Source: Flavobacterium sp. N3904 (GTDB lineage: Bacteria > Bacteroidota > Bacteroidia > Flavobacteriales > Flavobacteriaceae). From it: a stretch of 64,000 bases of DNA. The stretch lies in the NCBI RefSeq assembly GCF_025947305.1, contig NZ_CP110009.1, forward strand, positions 372,001 through 436,000. Direction: 5' to 3'. Below, piece after piece: positions 25,450 to 34,019 of the stretch. Position 1 is the first letter of the stretch, and every line of letters begins with the position of its first letter. The notes under the pieces were generated by a model. That model saw only the letters and a list, made by a program, of their open reading frames with translations, had not been told where the DNA came from and did not search any database. A program made the position numbers and the translations under genes.

Positions 25450-26304
25450 TTATTTTTCATTTTTATTAATCCAATTTGCTATATCATTACAAGCTGCTTG
25501 AACTACCAACCAAGATATTTTACAAGTATCAATATCAGGATTCGTTCTTACAGCAAGTTGTTGATATGGATGAATAATATTTCTAAAATCTCGGAGTGCG
25601 TGGCTAAATTTCTTTACGTCGAGTTGTATCCAACCAACTTCATGTCCAACGTCAATCATATCGCTTAAAGTCCAATCTGCAAAATGTTTTACAACTCCAT
25701 CTTTTTTTGGAGCATTTGATGCTTTGTTTGCAATTTGTGGTCTTCTTTGCATAGTTCCCATTAAAAAGCCTTCCAGCATACTTCCCATCATAATTACGGC
25801 ACTAACTGTAGCATTTACATCTATGCAACTTTGGATTTCATTCCATCTTTGTTGAAGTATTTCTGAAATTCCAGTTTCTAAATTTAACTTGTTAAAATCT
25901 GGTGGCGGTAATGGTTTCAGTTCTCTTTCGGCAGGTTTCTCTTCAAAATCATAATTTGGTTTTTGTCTAGTCAATTTTGGCTCAATTCCTTCAATTATAA
26001 TTTTCAAACTTTCTACTGCTAAAATTTCATTCATAGTATTCAAAGCTAGTTTTATATGCTCTCTATTTCCACCATAAAGTTTAGGCGATACTAATCGTAA
26101 AATTACTTTTTGTAAATCTGTTCCGTTTAATTTTGAAATTATTTCTTGTGCCCATTTATTTCTTGTCGAACCATCATGAGTTGCATCAATTCCTATTTCT
26201 TGAAAAAATCTCGTTAAATAAAATGAACTTCTGTAAACAGGATATTTAGCAACATCGTCTCCACAAATAAATTCTCCAATTTTATTTTTTGTTGTTGCAT
26301 CCAT
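25450..26304 (-). CDS. HEPN/Abi-like protein, candidate abortive-infection factor
   Basis: A 284-residue protein in two parts. Residues about 20-110 (DGSTRNKWAQEIISKL, LALNTMNEILAVESLKIIIEGIEPKL) resemble the N-terminal domain of AbiJ-like proteins. Residues about 140-280 are helical, with SAVIMMGSMLEGFLMG and ALRDFRNIIHPYQQL; R238 and H245 give the R-x6-H spacing of HEPN ribonucleases. A linker with repeated prolines joins them. HEPN/Abi proteins are toxin or phage-defence nucleases, and this one stands alone between two identical IS110 elements. The assignment rests on these motifs; nuclease activity is an inference. Confidence 0.6.
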   Translation of the reverse strand: MDATTKNKIGEFICGDDVAKYPVYRSSFYLTRFFQEIGIDATHDGSTRNKWAQEIISKLNGTDLQKVILRLVSPKLYGGNREHIKLALNTMNEILAVESLKIIIEGIEPKLTRQKPNYDFEEKPAERELKPLPPPDFNKLNLETGISEILQQRWNEIQSCIDVNATVSAVIMMGSMLEGFLMGTMQRRPQIANKASNAPKKDGVVKHFADWTLSDMIDVGHEVGWIQLDVKKFSHALRDFRNIIHPYQQLAVRTNPDIDTCKISWLVVQAACNDIANWINKNEK

Positions 26305-26428
26305 TTATATAGTTGTTCTTATTTATTTCTGTACATATTTTTTTACACTCACGTAGCCTGACCGCTAACGCTCTGGCACTACCTTTAGATTTGCATAATA
26401 AATTATTCGTAAATTTAAATTAACAACC

Positions 26429-26591
26429 AAACTGACAAAGTACACCATTGGTACTACAAAGTTTTTAGACTTATCCGCTGATTAGGACTTTGTCAGTTTA
26501 TATTGAGCAAGCATCAAATAGTAATTCAGGTTTTAAGGCCTATTTTCAAGGTTACGAGTGTGTTCAATAATTTGGTTGCTAATCCTTAAAA
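26429..26591 (+). ncRNA. Candidate bridge RNA in IS110 leader, copy 2
   Basis: Base-identical to the two-loop leader of copy 1: 13-bp stem at 26429-26441/26487-26499 and 8-bp stem at 26531-26538/26584-26591. The donor-complementary decamer lies at 26475-26484 and its partner at 27756-27765. If functional, both copies have the same target choice, which fits their insertion in the same repeat type. Confidence 0.5.
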
Positions 26592-26600
26592 TCTTTTCTT

Positions 26601-27602
26601 ATGAGTAAATTTAAACATTTTTTAGGTATTGATGTGTCAAAAGAATATTTTGATGCCGTAGTAATTTTGGATAGAAATAAAGAAAAATCAATTCACAGCC
26701 AGTTTGTAAATGATTACAAAGGAATCAAGTCCCTTTGCAAATGGCTCAAGGAACAAGGTTCGACGTTTGAAAACACGCTTGTTTGTTTAGAACACACAGG
26801 AATGTACGGTAAGTTAATAATCAAATGTCTAATGATTGAAAAGTTCTCACTTTGGGTCGAAATGTCACTGAAAATTATTCGCAGCATTGGGGTTCAAAGA
26901 GGCAAAAACGACAAAGTTGATGCCCAAAGAATTGCTTTTTATGCCATGAAAAATGTGGAGGAAGCAGTTATTTTTAATGCTCCCAGAATGGAAATCAACA
27001 AAATGAGAAATCTTTTGTCCCTGCGGGAAAAATTAGTTGCAACAAAAGCTTCTTTGTTGCGAAATGTAAAAGAACTCAAAGCCTTTGATTTGGAAGTAGC
27101 CAGACTCTCTGAAAAACTACAGAAAAGCACCATCAAGGGAATTGATTTGGATCTAAAAAACATTGAAAAACAATTGGACAAAACAATAAGTGACGATGAA
27201 AATATTTCTAGAATTTTCACTCTTGTCACATCTGTTATTGGCATAGGAAAAGTAACGGCTTTGTTTTTGATTTGTTTTACAAACGAATTTACAATGTATA
27301 CAACTCCTCGCCAACTGGCTTGTTATGCAGGTGTTGTACCTTTTGAACATACCTCGGGGAAAAGTATTCGCTCAAAACCAAAAGTCCATTATGTGGCTAA
27401 CAAAAAATTAAAAAAACAGCTTCATATGTGTGCCTTGTCAGCAATTACCAGTGATCCAGAATTAAAAAATTATTTTAATCGAAAGGTGGAAGAAGGTAAA
27501 AACAAGATGCTTATCATAAACAATGTTAGGAACAAACTTGTACATAGAGTATGTGCATGCATAAGAGAAAACAAAATGTTTGAAAAAAGACAAGTAGCGT
27601 AA
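26601..27602 (+). CDS. IS110 family transposase, copy 2
   Basis: A 333-residue DEDD transposase identical residue for residue to the product at 24165-25166, with Asp11, Glu64, Asp104, Asp107 and Ser252 intact. Nothing suggests inactivation, so both copies are potentially active. The 3' noncoding part that follows is also identical to copy 1 until 27773. Confidence 0.95.
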   Translation: MSKFKHFLGIDVSKEYFDAVVILDRNKEKSIHSQFVNDYKGIKSLCKWLKEQGSTFENTLVCLEHTGMYGKLIIKCLMIEKFSLWVEMSLKIIRSIGVQRGKNDKVDAQRIAFYAMKNVEEAVIFNAPRMEINKMRNLLSLREKLVATKASLLRNVKELKAFDLEVARLSEKLQKSTIKGIDLDLKNIEKQLDKTISDDENISRIFTLVTSVIGIGKVTALFLICFTNEFTMYTTPRQLACYAGVVPFEHTSGKSIRSKPKVHYVANKKLKKQLHMCALSAITSDPELKNYFNRKVEEGKNKMLIINNVRNKLVHRVCACIRENKMFEKRQVA

Positions 27603-27762
27603 AAAAAACATTAAATAAAATTTCTTTTGAAAGGAAAGAGAAAAAAATGCTCTTCCCCTTCGCAAGACTTTTTTGTTTTTTCTAAACCAAAGTTATTAAT
27701 TATTCGCAAAAAATAGATGGCTTTTTTTATGAATTTTTATTTGGTAATTTCATAGTAATCAG

Positions 27763-27880
27763 CGGGTTTGGGATTAAATTAAGCCCTATTTTCGGATTTG
27801 CCAAATCATCCCAAATACAAAACCCACTTTCCATTTAGCCAATTGCCCAAATCCGTTGTAGTGGCTGTTGGTGGTAGTGC
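27763..27880. repeat. Dispersed accessory-region repeat, copy 3
   Basis: CGGGTTTGGGA, core AAGCCCTATTTTCGGATTTG (27781-27800) and CCAAAT, a 49-nt variable part, then TTGTAGTGGCTG (27856-27867) running into GTTGGTGGTAGTGC (27867-27880). It directly precedes the 3' end of the SDR gene. First 62 nt differ from copy 2 at only two positions. Confidence 0.6.
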
Positions 27881-27884
27881 ATTT

Positions 27885-28715
27885 TTATTTCTGTGATGAT
27901 TCTCCATACCAATATTCTGCTGTTACACCTCCGTCCATTAAAAAATCACTTCCTGTTATAAATGCTCCATCTTGTCCCATTAATAAATTCGCAACATTTC
28001 CAACTTCGTCAGGCGTTCCTGCTCTACCAACTGCACAAGAGTCAATCATTTTTCTATAACCATCTCCTCTCGGTCCATTTAGTTCGTCTTTGGCAAGTGG
28101 TGTAATTATAATTCCAGGACTAATTGTGTTTATTCTTGCACCGCGTTTTCCCCAACGAACTGCTTCTGCCATTACTCGCAATGAATTCCCTCTTTTTGAA
28201 AGTTGATAAGAATGAAGGGAGTCTTTTATTTTGTCTAGCTGAAGAAATGGCAATGAAAGTAATTCTTCTGTTGGTGTAGTCGCAAGTGCTTTGTTTTGCT
28301 CTATTGACAAAGGTTCTAATCTGTGTCCTGATTGAGAAGCGATAACAACTCCTGAACCGCCTTGAAAAATTACTTTTCCAAATTCTTCAAGCACAATTGC
28401 AGTTCCGTATAAATCAACCTTCAAAATTGTCTCAGGTGAAGCTTGCGATGGTGAAACTCCTGCTGTATGAATTAATCCTACAATGTCTCCTAATTCTAAA
28501 GCAACCTTAATCATCAAAAGTACCGATTGTCTTGAAGAAACATCAACTGTCGTGGTGCTCACTACAAAACCAGCTTCACTTAAAACTACAGAAGCCTTGT
28601 CAGCATTTGTTTCGTTTAGGTCTGCAAGTAAAATGTGTTTATCTGCTCCAATTCGCCTTACAATTGCTTGTCCAATTGAACCTGCTCCAATTACAACTAT
28701 TATTTTTTTATTCAT
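27885..28715 (-). CDS. SDR family NAD(P)-dependent oxidoreductase
   Basis: A 276-residue classical short-chain dehydrogenase. The N-terminal Rossmann start is IIVVIGAGSIGQAIVRRIG (glycine-rich cofactor loop), GLIHTAGVSPSQ replaces the usual NNAG, the active-site Tyr and Lys are in SYQLSKRGN, and INTISPGIIITPL and GAFITGSDFLMDGGV close the fold. A long insert precedes the Tyr. Substrate unknown; likely reduces a carbonyl. Single gene flanked by 14-nt inverted repeats, so it may have arrived as a discrete cassette. Confidence 0.92.
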   Translation of the reverse strand: MNKKIIVVIGAGSIGQAIVRRIGADKHILLADLNETNADKASVVLSEAGFVVSTTTVDVSSRQSVLLMIKVALELGDIVGLIHTAGVSPSQASPETILKVDLYGTAIVLEEFGKVIFQGGSGVVIASQSGHRLEPLSIEQNKALATTPTEELLSLPFLQLDKIKDSLHSYQLSKRGNSLRVMAEAVRWGKRGARINTISPGIIITPLAKDELNGPRGDGYRKMIDSCAVGRAGTPDEVGNVANLLMGQDGAFITGSDFLMDGGVTAEYWYGESSQK

Positions 28716-28746
28716 TATCTGTCACTTTTTAAGGTTCCGTTCGTTG

Positions 28747-28760
28747 GCATTACCACCAAC
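28747..28760. repeat. Inverted repeat partner flanking the SDR gene
   Basis: GCATTACCACCAAC at 28747-28760, just upstream of the SDR start, is the inverse of GTTGGTGGTAGTGC at 27867-27880, just after its stop, with 13 of 14 positions paired. The pair brackets exactly one gene. Confidence 0.65.
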
Positions 28761-28905
28761 TAGTGTGTAGCTCTGACATGTGCAATCCTTTTGGTATTGC
28801 TAAAGTATAAATAAATCCGTATGAATCAGAGCAAATGTATTTATTTAAAGGAACCGAATAGTTCTTGAAAAAACAAAACTTTTTGCTTTCCCTAAAGATC
28901 TCGGG

Positions 28906-29022
28906 TGCGCGTGAGGGATAGCGCCAAATTACCGCAGTAATGGCAATAGCCCGACCACCGTCAGGAAAAAGGGCCGTGACGACACAGAAGCTAGCCCTTT
29001 TTTCTGACGGTGGTCACGCCCA
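28906..29022 (+). repeat. GC-rich structured intergenic repeat, copy C
   Basis: Starts TGCGCGTGAGGGATAGCG, has AATAGCCCGACC in the core and ends GGTCACGCCCAAAA. The central stem is perfect over CCACCGTCAG and CTGACGGTGG and continues with AAAAAGGGC/GCCCTTTTT. It fills most of the 325-nt gap between the SDR gene and the end of copA, lying antisense to the copA 3' side. The remaining part of the gap holds only AT-rich sequence and the SDR border repeat. Confidence 0.7.
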
Positions 29023-29040
29023 AAATAGCAATAGTAATTT

Positions 29041-31578
29041 CTACAATTTTAAATTTCGTAGTCTCAGCGCATTTGTAATTACAGAAACCGAGCTGAAACT
29101 CATGGCCAAAGCGGCTATCATCGGCGAAAGCAAAATTCCGAATACGGGATACAATACACCTGCAGCAACCGGGATTCCTAGCACATTGTACAAAAAGGCA
29201 AATACCAGGTTTTGTTTGATGTTTCGCATTACGGCGTGGCTCAGGTTTTTGGCTTTTACGATGCCTTGCAAATCGCCTTTTACGAGTGTGATTTTGGCAC
29301 TTTCGATGGCGACATCGGTTCCGGTTCCCATCGCAATTCCGATATCGGCTTGCGCCAAAGCGGGAGCATCGTTTATTCCGTCGCCCGCCATCGCAACAAT
29401 TTTTCCTTGTGCCTGTAATTTTTTTATTTGCTGGAGTTTGTCTTCGGGTAAACAGCTCGCTTTGTAGGCAGACAAGCTCAACGTATCTGCCACTGCTTTG
29501 GCAGTATTTTCATTGTCACCCGTAAGCATAATCACTTCGACTCCCTGACGAATTAGCTCCTGAACCGCAGCAGCACTGGTTTTTTTTATGGCATCTACTA
29601 TCGAAACAAAACCAACCACATGACGATCAATGGAAATATAGGAGACTGTTTTGCCTAGCTTTTGTTCTGCCCCAATTTTATTTTCTAATTCATCGGGAAC
29701 GTTGGCGTTGATTTGCTCCATTAATTTTTTATTGCCCAAAGCCACTTTTTGGTTGTTGACACTTCCCAGAACTCCTTTTCCGGCAATGGCTTCAAAATCC
29801 TGAACTTCGGATAAAGTGCTATTCTGTGTTTTGGCAAATTGAAGAACGGCTTCCGCCAAAGGATGTTCGCTGTATTTATTGACCGAAGCAATCAATTGCA
29901 GCAGATTCTCTTCATCATTATTTACCGCATATACGTTCTCTACCGAAGGTTTTCCCTCTGTGAGGGTTCCTGTTTTGTCGGTAATTAAAACCGTTACTTT
30001 ATTCATATTTTCGAGTGCTTCGGCGTTTTTTATCAAAACCCCCGATTGCGCCCCTTTTCCTACTCCAACCATAACAGACATGGGTGTTGCTAGACCCAAG
30101 GCACAGGGACAGGCAATAATAAGCACCGCTATGGCATTGATAAATCCGTATACCAATCTGGGTTCGGGACCAAAATTGACCCAAACAAAAAAGGTCAAAA
30201 GAGCAATCAGCACTACAATGGGAACGAAATATTTGGCAATCCTGTCGGCCAGTTTTTGAATGGGTGCACGAGATCGGCTGGCGTCGTTTACCATTTGAAT
30301 AATTTGCGAAAGCAGGGTTTCGGAACCTACTTTTTCGGCAACCATCTCAAAGGATTTGTTGCCGTTAATGGTTCCGGAACTTACCGAATCGCCAATGGTT
30401 TTGTCAACAGGGATCGGTTCTCCGGTTATCATCGACTCATCAACATGACTCGAACCGTCGGTTATTTTTCCGTCCACCGGAATTTTGTCTCCCGGTTTTA
30501 CACGCAACAAATCACCTTTCTTGATGTCGTTGATCGAAATTACTGAATCTTTACCCTCAATAATCAAAGTAGCTTCGGTAGGCGCCAATTTCAACAGTGC
30601 TTTTATGGCACCGCTGGTCTGGCTGTGCGCTTTGGCCTCCATCAATTGTCCCAATAATACCAAAGTAAGGATTACGGTTGTGGCTTCAAAATAAAGCGAT
30701 ACCACCCCGTGATGATTTTTGAATTCATGTGGAAAAATATCTGGAAAGAACAATCCCACCAAACTAAACAGAAACGCGACTCCTGACCCAATCCCGATAA
30801 GCGTAAACATATTGAGATTCCAGGTCAGTATCGATTTCCAAGCTCTTACAAAGAATATCCAACAGGCATAAAAGACAACCGGCAATGACAAAAACAGCTG
30901 TACCCAGTTCCACTTGTTGGGATCCATCAATTGATATATTGGATTATTGGGAATCATGTCGGACATGGCAATGATAAAAATAGGCACTGTAAATCCGACC
31001 GCAATTTTCATTTTTCGCAACATGGCTTTATACCCTTCCTCTTCATCGGAATCGGCAGTGGCCATTGGCACCAAATCCATTCCGCAAATTGGGCATGAAC
31101 CAGGCTGATCCTGAACAATCTCGGGATGCATCGGGCAAGTGTACTTCGCTTTTTGAGCAGCCAATTCGGGGTATTTTACCAAATCCATTCCGCAAACCGG
31201 ACAATCTCCCGCTTTGTCATAGACTTTGTCGCCTTCGCAAAACATCGGGCAATAATACTTTCCCGGATTGTTATTTGGAATTTTATGGTGCTGATGTTCG
31301 TTTGGTTCTTTTGAGTCGCAACACGATTTGGTTGCGGATTTACCTTGTTGTTGATGAGCTGTCGATGCTGAATCGTCTTCGGCTATTGTGTATTTTCCAA
31401 CGGCGTATAAGGCTTTTTGAAATTGGAAAAGGGGAATGTGTTTTTCCATAACAATTGTTGCCATTGGCGGATCTAAAGTAACCGAAGCTTTTACCCCTTC
31501 AATAGCATTTAATGTTTTTTCCACTTTAGAACGGCAACCATCGCAAGACATTCCTGTAACAGTATATGTATGTGTCAT
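29041..31578 (-). CDS. copA: Copper-translocating P-type ATPase
   Basis: An 845-residue P1B ATPase exporting copper from the cytoplasm. The N-terminal HMA domain has GMSCDGC (Cys12, Cys15). Two zinc-ribbon-like heavy-metal-binding modules follow at about residues 107-165 ([20 protein letters not shown] and [18 protein letters not shown]). The membrane copper site [11 protein letters not shown], actuator TGE (ITGEPIPV), phosphorylated Asp in DKTGTLTEG and hinge [10 protein letters not shown] are intact. The CPC motif indicates Cu(I). A metal-binding secreted protein and an HMA-AraC regulator lie upstream on the same strand, forming a copper module. Confidence 0.96.
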   Translation of the reverse strand: MTHTYTVTGMSCDGCRSKVEKTLNAIEGVKASVTLDPPMATIVMEKHIPLFQFQKALYAVGKYTIAEDDSASTAHQQQGKSATKSCCDSKEPNEHQHHKIPNNNPGKYYCPMFCEGDKVYDKAGDCPVCGMDLVKYPELAAQKAKYTCPMHPEIVQDQPGSCPICGMDLVPMATADSDEEEGYKAMLRKMKIAVGFTVPIFIIAMSDMIPNNPIYQLMDPNKWNWVQLFLSLPVVFYACWIFFVRAWKSILTWNLNMFTLIGIGSGVAFLFSLVGLFFPDIFPHEFKNHHGVVSLYFEATTVILTLVLLGQLMEAKAHSQTSGAIKALLKLAPTEATLIIEGKDSVISINDIKKGDLLRVKPGDKIPVDGKITDGSSHVDESMITGEPIPVDKTIGDSVSSGTINGNKSFEMVAEKVGSETLLSQIIQMVNDASRSRAPIQKLADRIAKYFVPIVVLIALLTFFVWVNFGPEPRLVYGFINAIAVLIIACPCALGLATPMSVMVGVGKGAQSGVLIKNAEALENMNKVTVLITDKTGTLTEGKPSVENVYAVNNDEENLLQLIASVNKYSEHPLAEAVLQFAKTQNSTLSEVQDFEAIAGKGVLGSVNNQKVALGNKKLMEQINANVPDELENKIGAEQKLGKTVSYISIDRHVVGFVSIVDAIKKTSAAAVQELIRQGVEVIMLTGDNENTAKAVADTLSLSAYKASCLPEDKLQQIKKLQAQGKIVAMAGDGINDAPALAQADIGIAMGTGTDVAIESAKITLVKGDLQGIVKAKNLSHAVMRNIKQNLVFAFLYNVLGIPVAAGVLYPVFGILLSPMIAALAMSFSSVSVITNALRLRNLKL

Positions 31579-31595
31579 TATTTTTCTTTATAAAA

Positions 31596-31625
31596 AAACA
31601 GCCTTGTAAAATTACAAGGCTGTTT
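31596..31625. terminator. Intrinsic terminator between heavy-metal-binding protein gene and copA
   Basis: A perfect 14-bp stem, AAACAGCCTTGTAA (31596-31609) with TTACAAGGCTGTTT (31612-31625), followed on the minus strand by a run of T. It lies after the heavy-metal-binding gene and before copA, so copA needs its own promoter or read-through. Confidence 0.85.
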
Positions 31626-31634
31626 AAAATAATT

Positions 31635-32003
31635 TTATTGTTTGATCTCTTTAGTTTCCACTTTTTTCTCGGTCATTGCCATTCCACATTTTGGGCATTT
31701 CCCTGGTTTATTGGCAGTAGAACCGTCCATTGTACAAACATATTTGGTTTTTACGGTAGTGGAAGTCTGGCTTCCTTTGACAGCGGCATTGTGAACAGTT
31801 ACTTTAGTTGCCACCATGTCCATGCCACATTTTGGGCATTGTCCCTTTTTGTCACTCATTTCTTTGGGATGCATCGGGCAGGTATACATTGTTTTCTGAA
31901 CCTCTTTTTTGGTTGTCGTAGTTGTTGTTTTTGTTGTTGTTTGAGCTGATACGGCGGTACCTATAGCAAAGAATGCCGCCAAAGCGATAAATAGTGTTTT
32001 CAT
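31635..32003 (-). CDS. Secreted heavy-metal-binding domain protein
   Basis: A 122-residue exported protein. The signal peptide (MKTLFIALAAFFAIGTAVSAQ) is followed by a Thr/Lys-rich linker and two copies of a small metal-binding module: YTCPMHPKEM..CPKCGMDM and YVCTMDGSTA..CPKCGMAM. The same module type occurs in the neighbouring CopA. It probably binds copper or a related metal in the periplasm. The first module has CPMHP, while the second has the variant CTMDG. Confidence 0.9.
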   Translation of the reverse strand: MKTLFIALAAFFAIGTAVSAQTTTKTTTTTTKKEVQKTMYTCPMHPKEMSDKKGQCPKCGMDMVATKVTVHNAAVKGSQTSTTVKTKYVCTMDGSTANKPGKCPKCGMAMTEKKVETKEIKQ

Positions 32004-32100
32004 GATTTTTATTTTTAATGATTTATTTATTTTAACTAGTCAAAGTTCAGAAAATAATAGTGTGCTATTGTTGTATATTTCCCAAAACCATTTGTAAAAT

Positions 32101-32661
32101 TTACAAATGATCTATTTGCGTTCTTTTGTTTTTATCCAGCAATTTGAATTTAGTAGGTGTGATTCCCGTTATTTTTTTGAATTGATTACTCAAATGAGCT
32201 ACATCACTATAATTCATTTTATAGGCAATTTCACTTAATGACAATTCATTATACGTCAATAGCTCTTTTACTTTTTCAATTTTTTGCTTTATAAAAAAAT
32301 GTTCGATAGTCACTCCTTCAACCTCTGAAAATAAATTACTTAATGTGTTGTAATCTTGAGCTAAGTTTTGGGCTAAATAGCTCGATAAGTTGACTTTTAA
32401 ACCCAAATTCTGATGATGAACCAATGCAATAATTAGACTTTTTATTTTTTCGACAGTGATTCTTATTTTGTCCTCAACGATTTCAAAACCGAGTTCTTCC
32501 AACCTTTTTTTCAAAAGCAGTTTGTTCTTTTCGTCCCATTCATTCAAAAGTTCGACTTGACCCAACTCGATTGCAAGTGGATGGATTCCGGATTTTTCAA
32601 ACTCAGATCTCACTGCCATTATGCAACGATCGCAAACCATGTTCTTGATGTATATTTTCAT
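32101..32661 (-). CDS. AraC-type regulator with N-terminal HMA-like metal-sensing domain
   Basis: A 186-residue protein. Residues 1-70 resemble an HMA domain (MKIYIKNMVCDRCIMAVRSEFEKSG) with a Cys-x2-Cys pair at 10 and 13, followed by a helical link. Residues about 85-180 form an AraC DNA-binding domain with both helix-turn-helix parts (LSSYLAQNLAQDYNTLSNLF and LSLSEIAYKMNYSDVAHLSNQF) and GITPTKFK. Fused HMA-AraC proteins are known in Bacteroidota. Placed next to copA, it is a good candidate for the copper-responsive activator of this module. Confidence 0.85.
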   Translation of the reverse strand: MKIYIKNMVCDRCIMAVRSEFEKSGIHPLAIELGQVELLNEWDEKNKLLLKKRLEELGFEIVEDKIRITVEKIKSLIIALVHHQNLGLKVNLSSYLAQNLAQDYNTLSNLFSEVEGVTIEHFFIKQKIEKVKELLTYNELSLSEIAYKMNYSDVAHLSNQFKKITGITPTKFKLLDKNKRTQIDHL

Positions 32662-32830
32662 TTTTTTGTGTCCAAAATGTGACCTAACTAATGTTCATAA
32701 ATTGCAAAACTGCATTTGGTTTCCTAGGGATTCCAAATGCAGCTATTACAATATATAAGAAGTTTATATGCCTTTAAAATAAGACAAAACAGGAATCATC
32801 TTGACTTTTAAATAAACATTTCAACTTTAA

Positions 32831-33175
32831 TTATTTTTCGTTACCAATAATAGAATAAACAATAGACTGGCATAATGAAAGAATCACACTAAAAATCATG
32901 GCAACCCAAAAAGTATCTACTGTAAAACCTCCAACAATTTTGGTACACAGCAATATAATTATGGCGTTTACAACCAATAAAAATAATCCTAGAGTTATAA
33001 TTGTAAAAGGCAGTGTTAACAATACCATTATAGGTTTAACAAATACATTAAGCAATGCCAAAACGACTGCAACCACGGCTGCCGTATAAAATCCCGCCAC
33101 ATGAACACCCGGTAAAAAATGAGCAATTCCAAAAACTAAACCTGCAGTAACGATTATTCTAATTAGTAAATTCAT
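32831..33175 (-). CDS. Phage holin family protein (four-helix membrane protein)
   Basis: A 114-residue protein with four tight hydrophobic helices (IRIIVTAGLVFGIAHFL, AAVVAVVLALLNVFV, VLLTLPFTIITLGLFLLVVNAIIIL, FWVAMIFSVILSLCQSI). The KPIMVLLTLPFTIITLGLF stretch is typical of the 4-TM phage-holin-like family (pfam04020-like). In chromosomes these are usually not linked to phage; function is unknown. No phage genes are seen nearby. It follows the hydrolase gene on the same strand. Confidence 0.88.
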   Translation of the reverse strand: MNLLIRIIVTAGLVFGIAHFLPGVHVAGFYTAAVVAVVLALLNVFVKPIMVLLTLPFTIITLGLFLLVVNAIIILLCTKIVGGFTVDTFWVAMIFSVILSLCQSIVYSIIGNEK

Positions 33176-33231
33176 AGGTATCTCTTTTTAAAATTTTAAT
33201 AAATATAGTAAAATTTTTATTTGTATCTAAA

Positions 33232-33993
33232 TTATTTCAAAAAAGCGTTTACCAATTCATAAAACATTTTAGGATTTTCGGCATGAAGCCAATGACCTAC
33301 ATTTGGAATAGTCTGAATATCTGAATTTGGGAAATGTTTTTTTATATTTTCAAAATCACTGTCCAAAATATAATTTGAATTTCCACCGCGAATAAAAAGT
33401 GTAGGCTTTTTAAAAACCGAATCTGGATTTAATGCTTTACCGATTTGATCGATTTTATGATTAAAAACACTCAAATTAAATCGAAAAGCCAATTGTCCCG
33501 GTTCTTGCCAGTACAGGCTTTTCATCAAAAATTGTCTTGTGCCAAAATCAGGAATGTAATTTTTCAATACTTCCTCAACTTCATTTCGACTGGGTTTAAC
33601 CGAAAAATCAACAGCATTCAATCCTGCCAAAATATCTTGATGGTGTGGTGCATAATATTTTGGACCAATATCCGCTACTACTAATTTATCGATAAGTTTA
33701 GGATAGGTAGTCGCCAAAAGCATAGCTATTTTACCGCCCATTGAGTGGCCAATAATAGAAATGTTGTTTAAATTATTTTCTTGACAATAATCATAAACAT
33801 CCTGAACCATAACTTCATAACTGAACTCTTCAGAATGAAAACTGCGCCCATGATTTCTCATATCTAATAAATGAACTTGAAAACCAGCTTCAGCAAATTG
33901 AACACCAAGGGTTTTCCAGTTATCTGACATTCCCAGGAATCCATGAAGTATTAAAAGAGGAAAACCTTCTCCTTCTATTTTTGAATATAACAT
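33232..33993 (-). CDS. Alpha/beta-fold hydrolase, YbfF-like
   Basis: A 253-residue esterase/hydrolase. The oxyanion segment HGFLGMSDNW, nucleophile elbow GHSMGGKIAM (Ser near residue 98) and the C-terminal His in NVGHWLHAENP give the catalytic triad; DMRNHGRS also fits the YbfF/esterase branch. Cytoplasmic, ester substrate unknown. It lies 26 nt after pdxJ on the same strand and may be co-transcribed with it. Confidence 0.93.
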   Translation of the reverse strand: MLYSKIEGEGFPLLILHGFLGMSDNWKTLGVQFAEAGFQVHLLDMRNHGRSFHSEEFSYEVMVQDVYDYCQENNLNNISIIGHSMGGKIAMLLATTYPKLIDKLVVADIGPKYYAPHHQDILAGLNAVDFSVKPSRNEVEEVLKNYIPDFGTRQFLMKSLYWQEPGQLAFRFNLSVFNHKIDQIGKALNPDSVFKKPTLFIRGGNSNYILDSDFENIKKHFPNSDIQTIPNVGHWLHAENPKMFYELVNAFLK

Positions 33994-34019
33994 ATTGAAT
34001 ACAGATTGAAAATTAGAAA

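Larger units (their letters stand above)
26372..27766 (+). mobile_element. IS110-family insertion sequence, copy 2
   Basis: Identical to copy 1 in leader, transposase and 3' end, in the same orientation. Shared identity starts at TCTGGCACTACC, preceded here by CCGCTAACGC. It is inserted between the HEPN-like and SDR genes. Together the two copies frame a 1.04-kb segment with only the HEPN-like gene. The left part of the shared sequence (TGGCACTACC) resembles the SDR gene border at 28745, so it may be flanking repeat rather than IS. Confidence 0.85.

Noticed and set aside
23936-27766. Classical composite transposon with target duplication
   Set aside because: IS110 elements lack terminal inverted repeats and make no normal target duplication; no matching short duplication was seen at the outer borders, so two independent targeted insertions remain equally likely.
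32831-33175. Prophage signal from the holin-like gene
   Set aside because: No phage structural, lysis or integrase genes nearby; this holin-like family is common in ordinary chromosomes.
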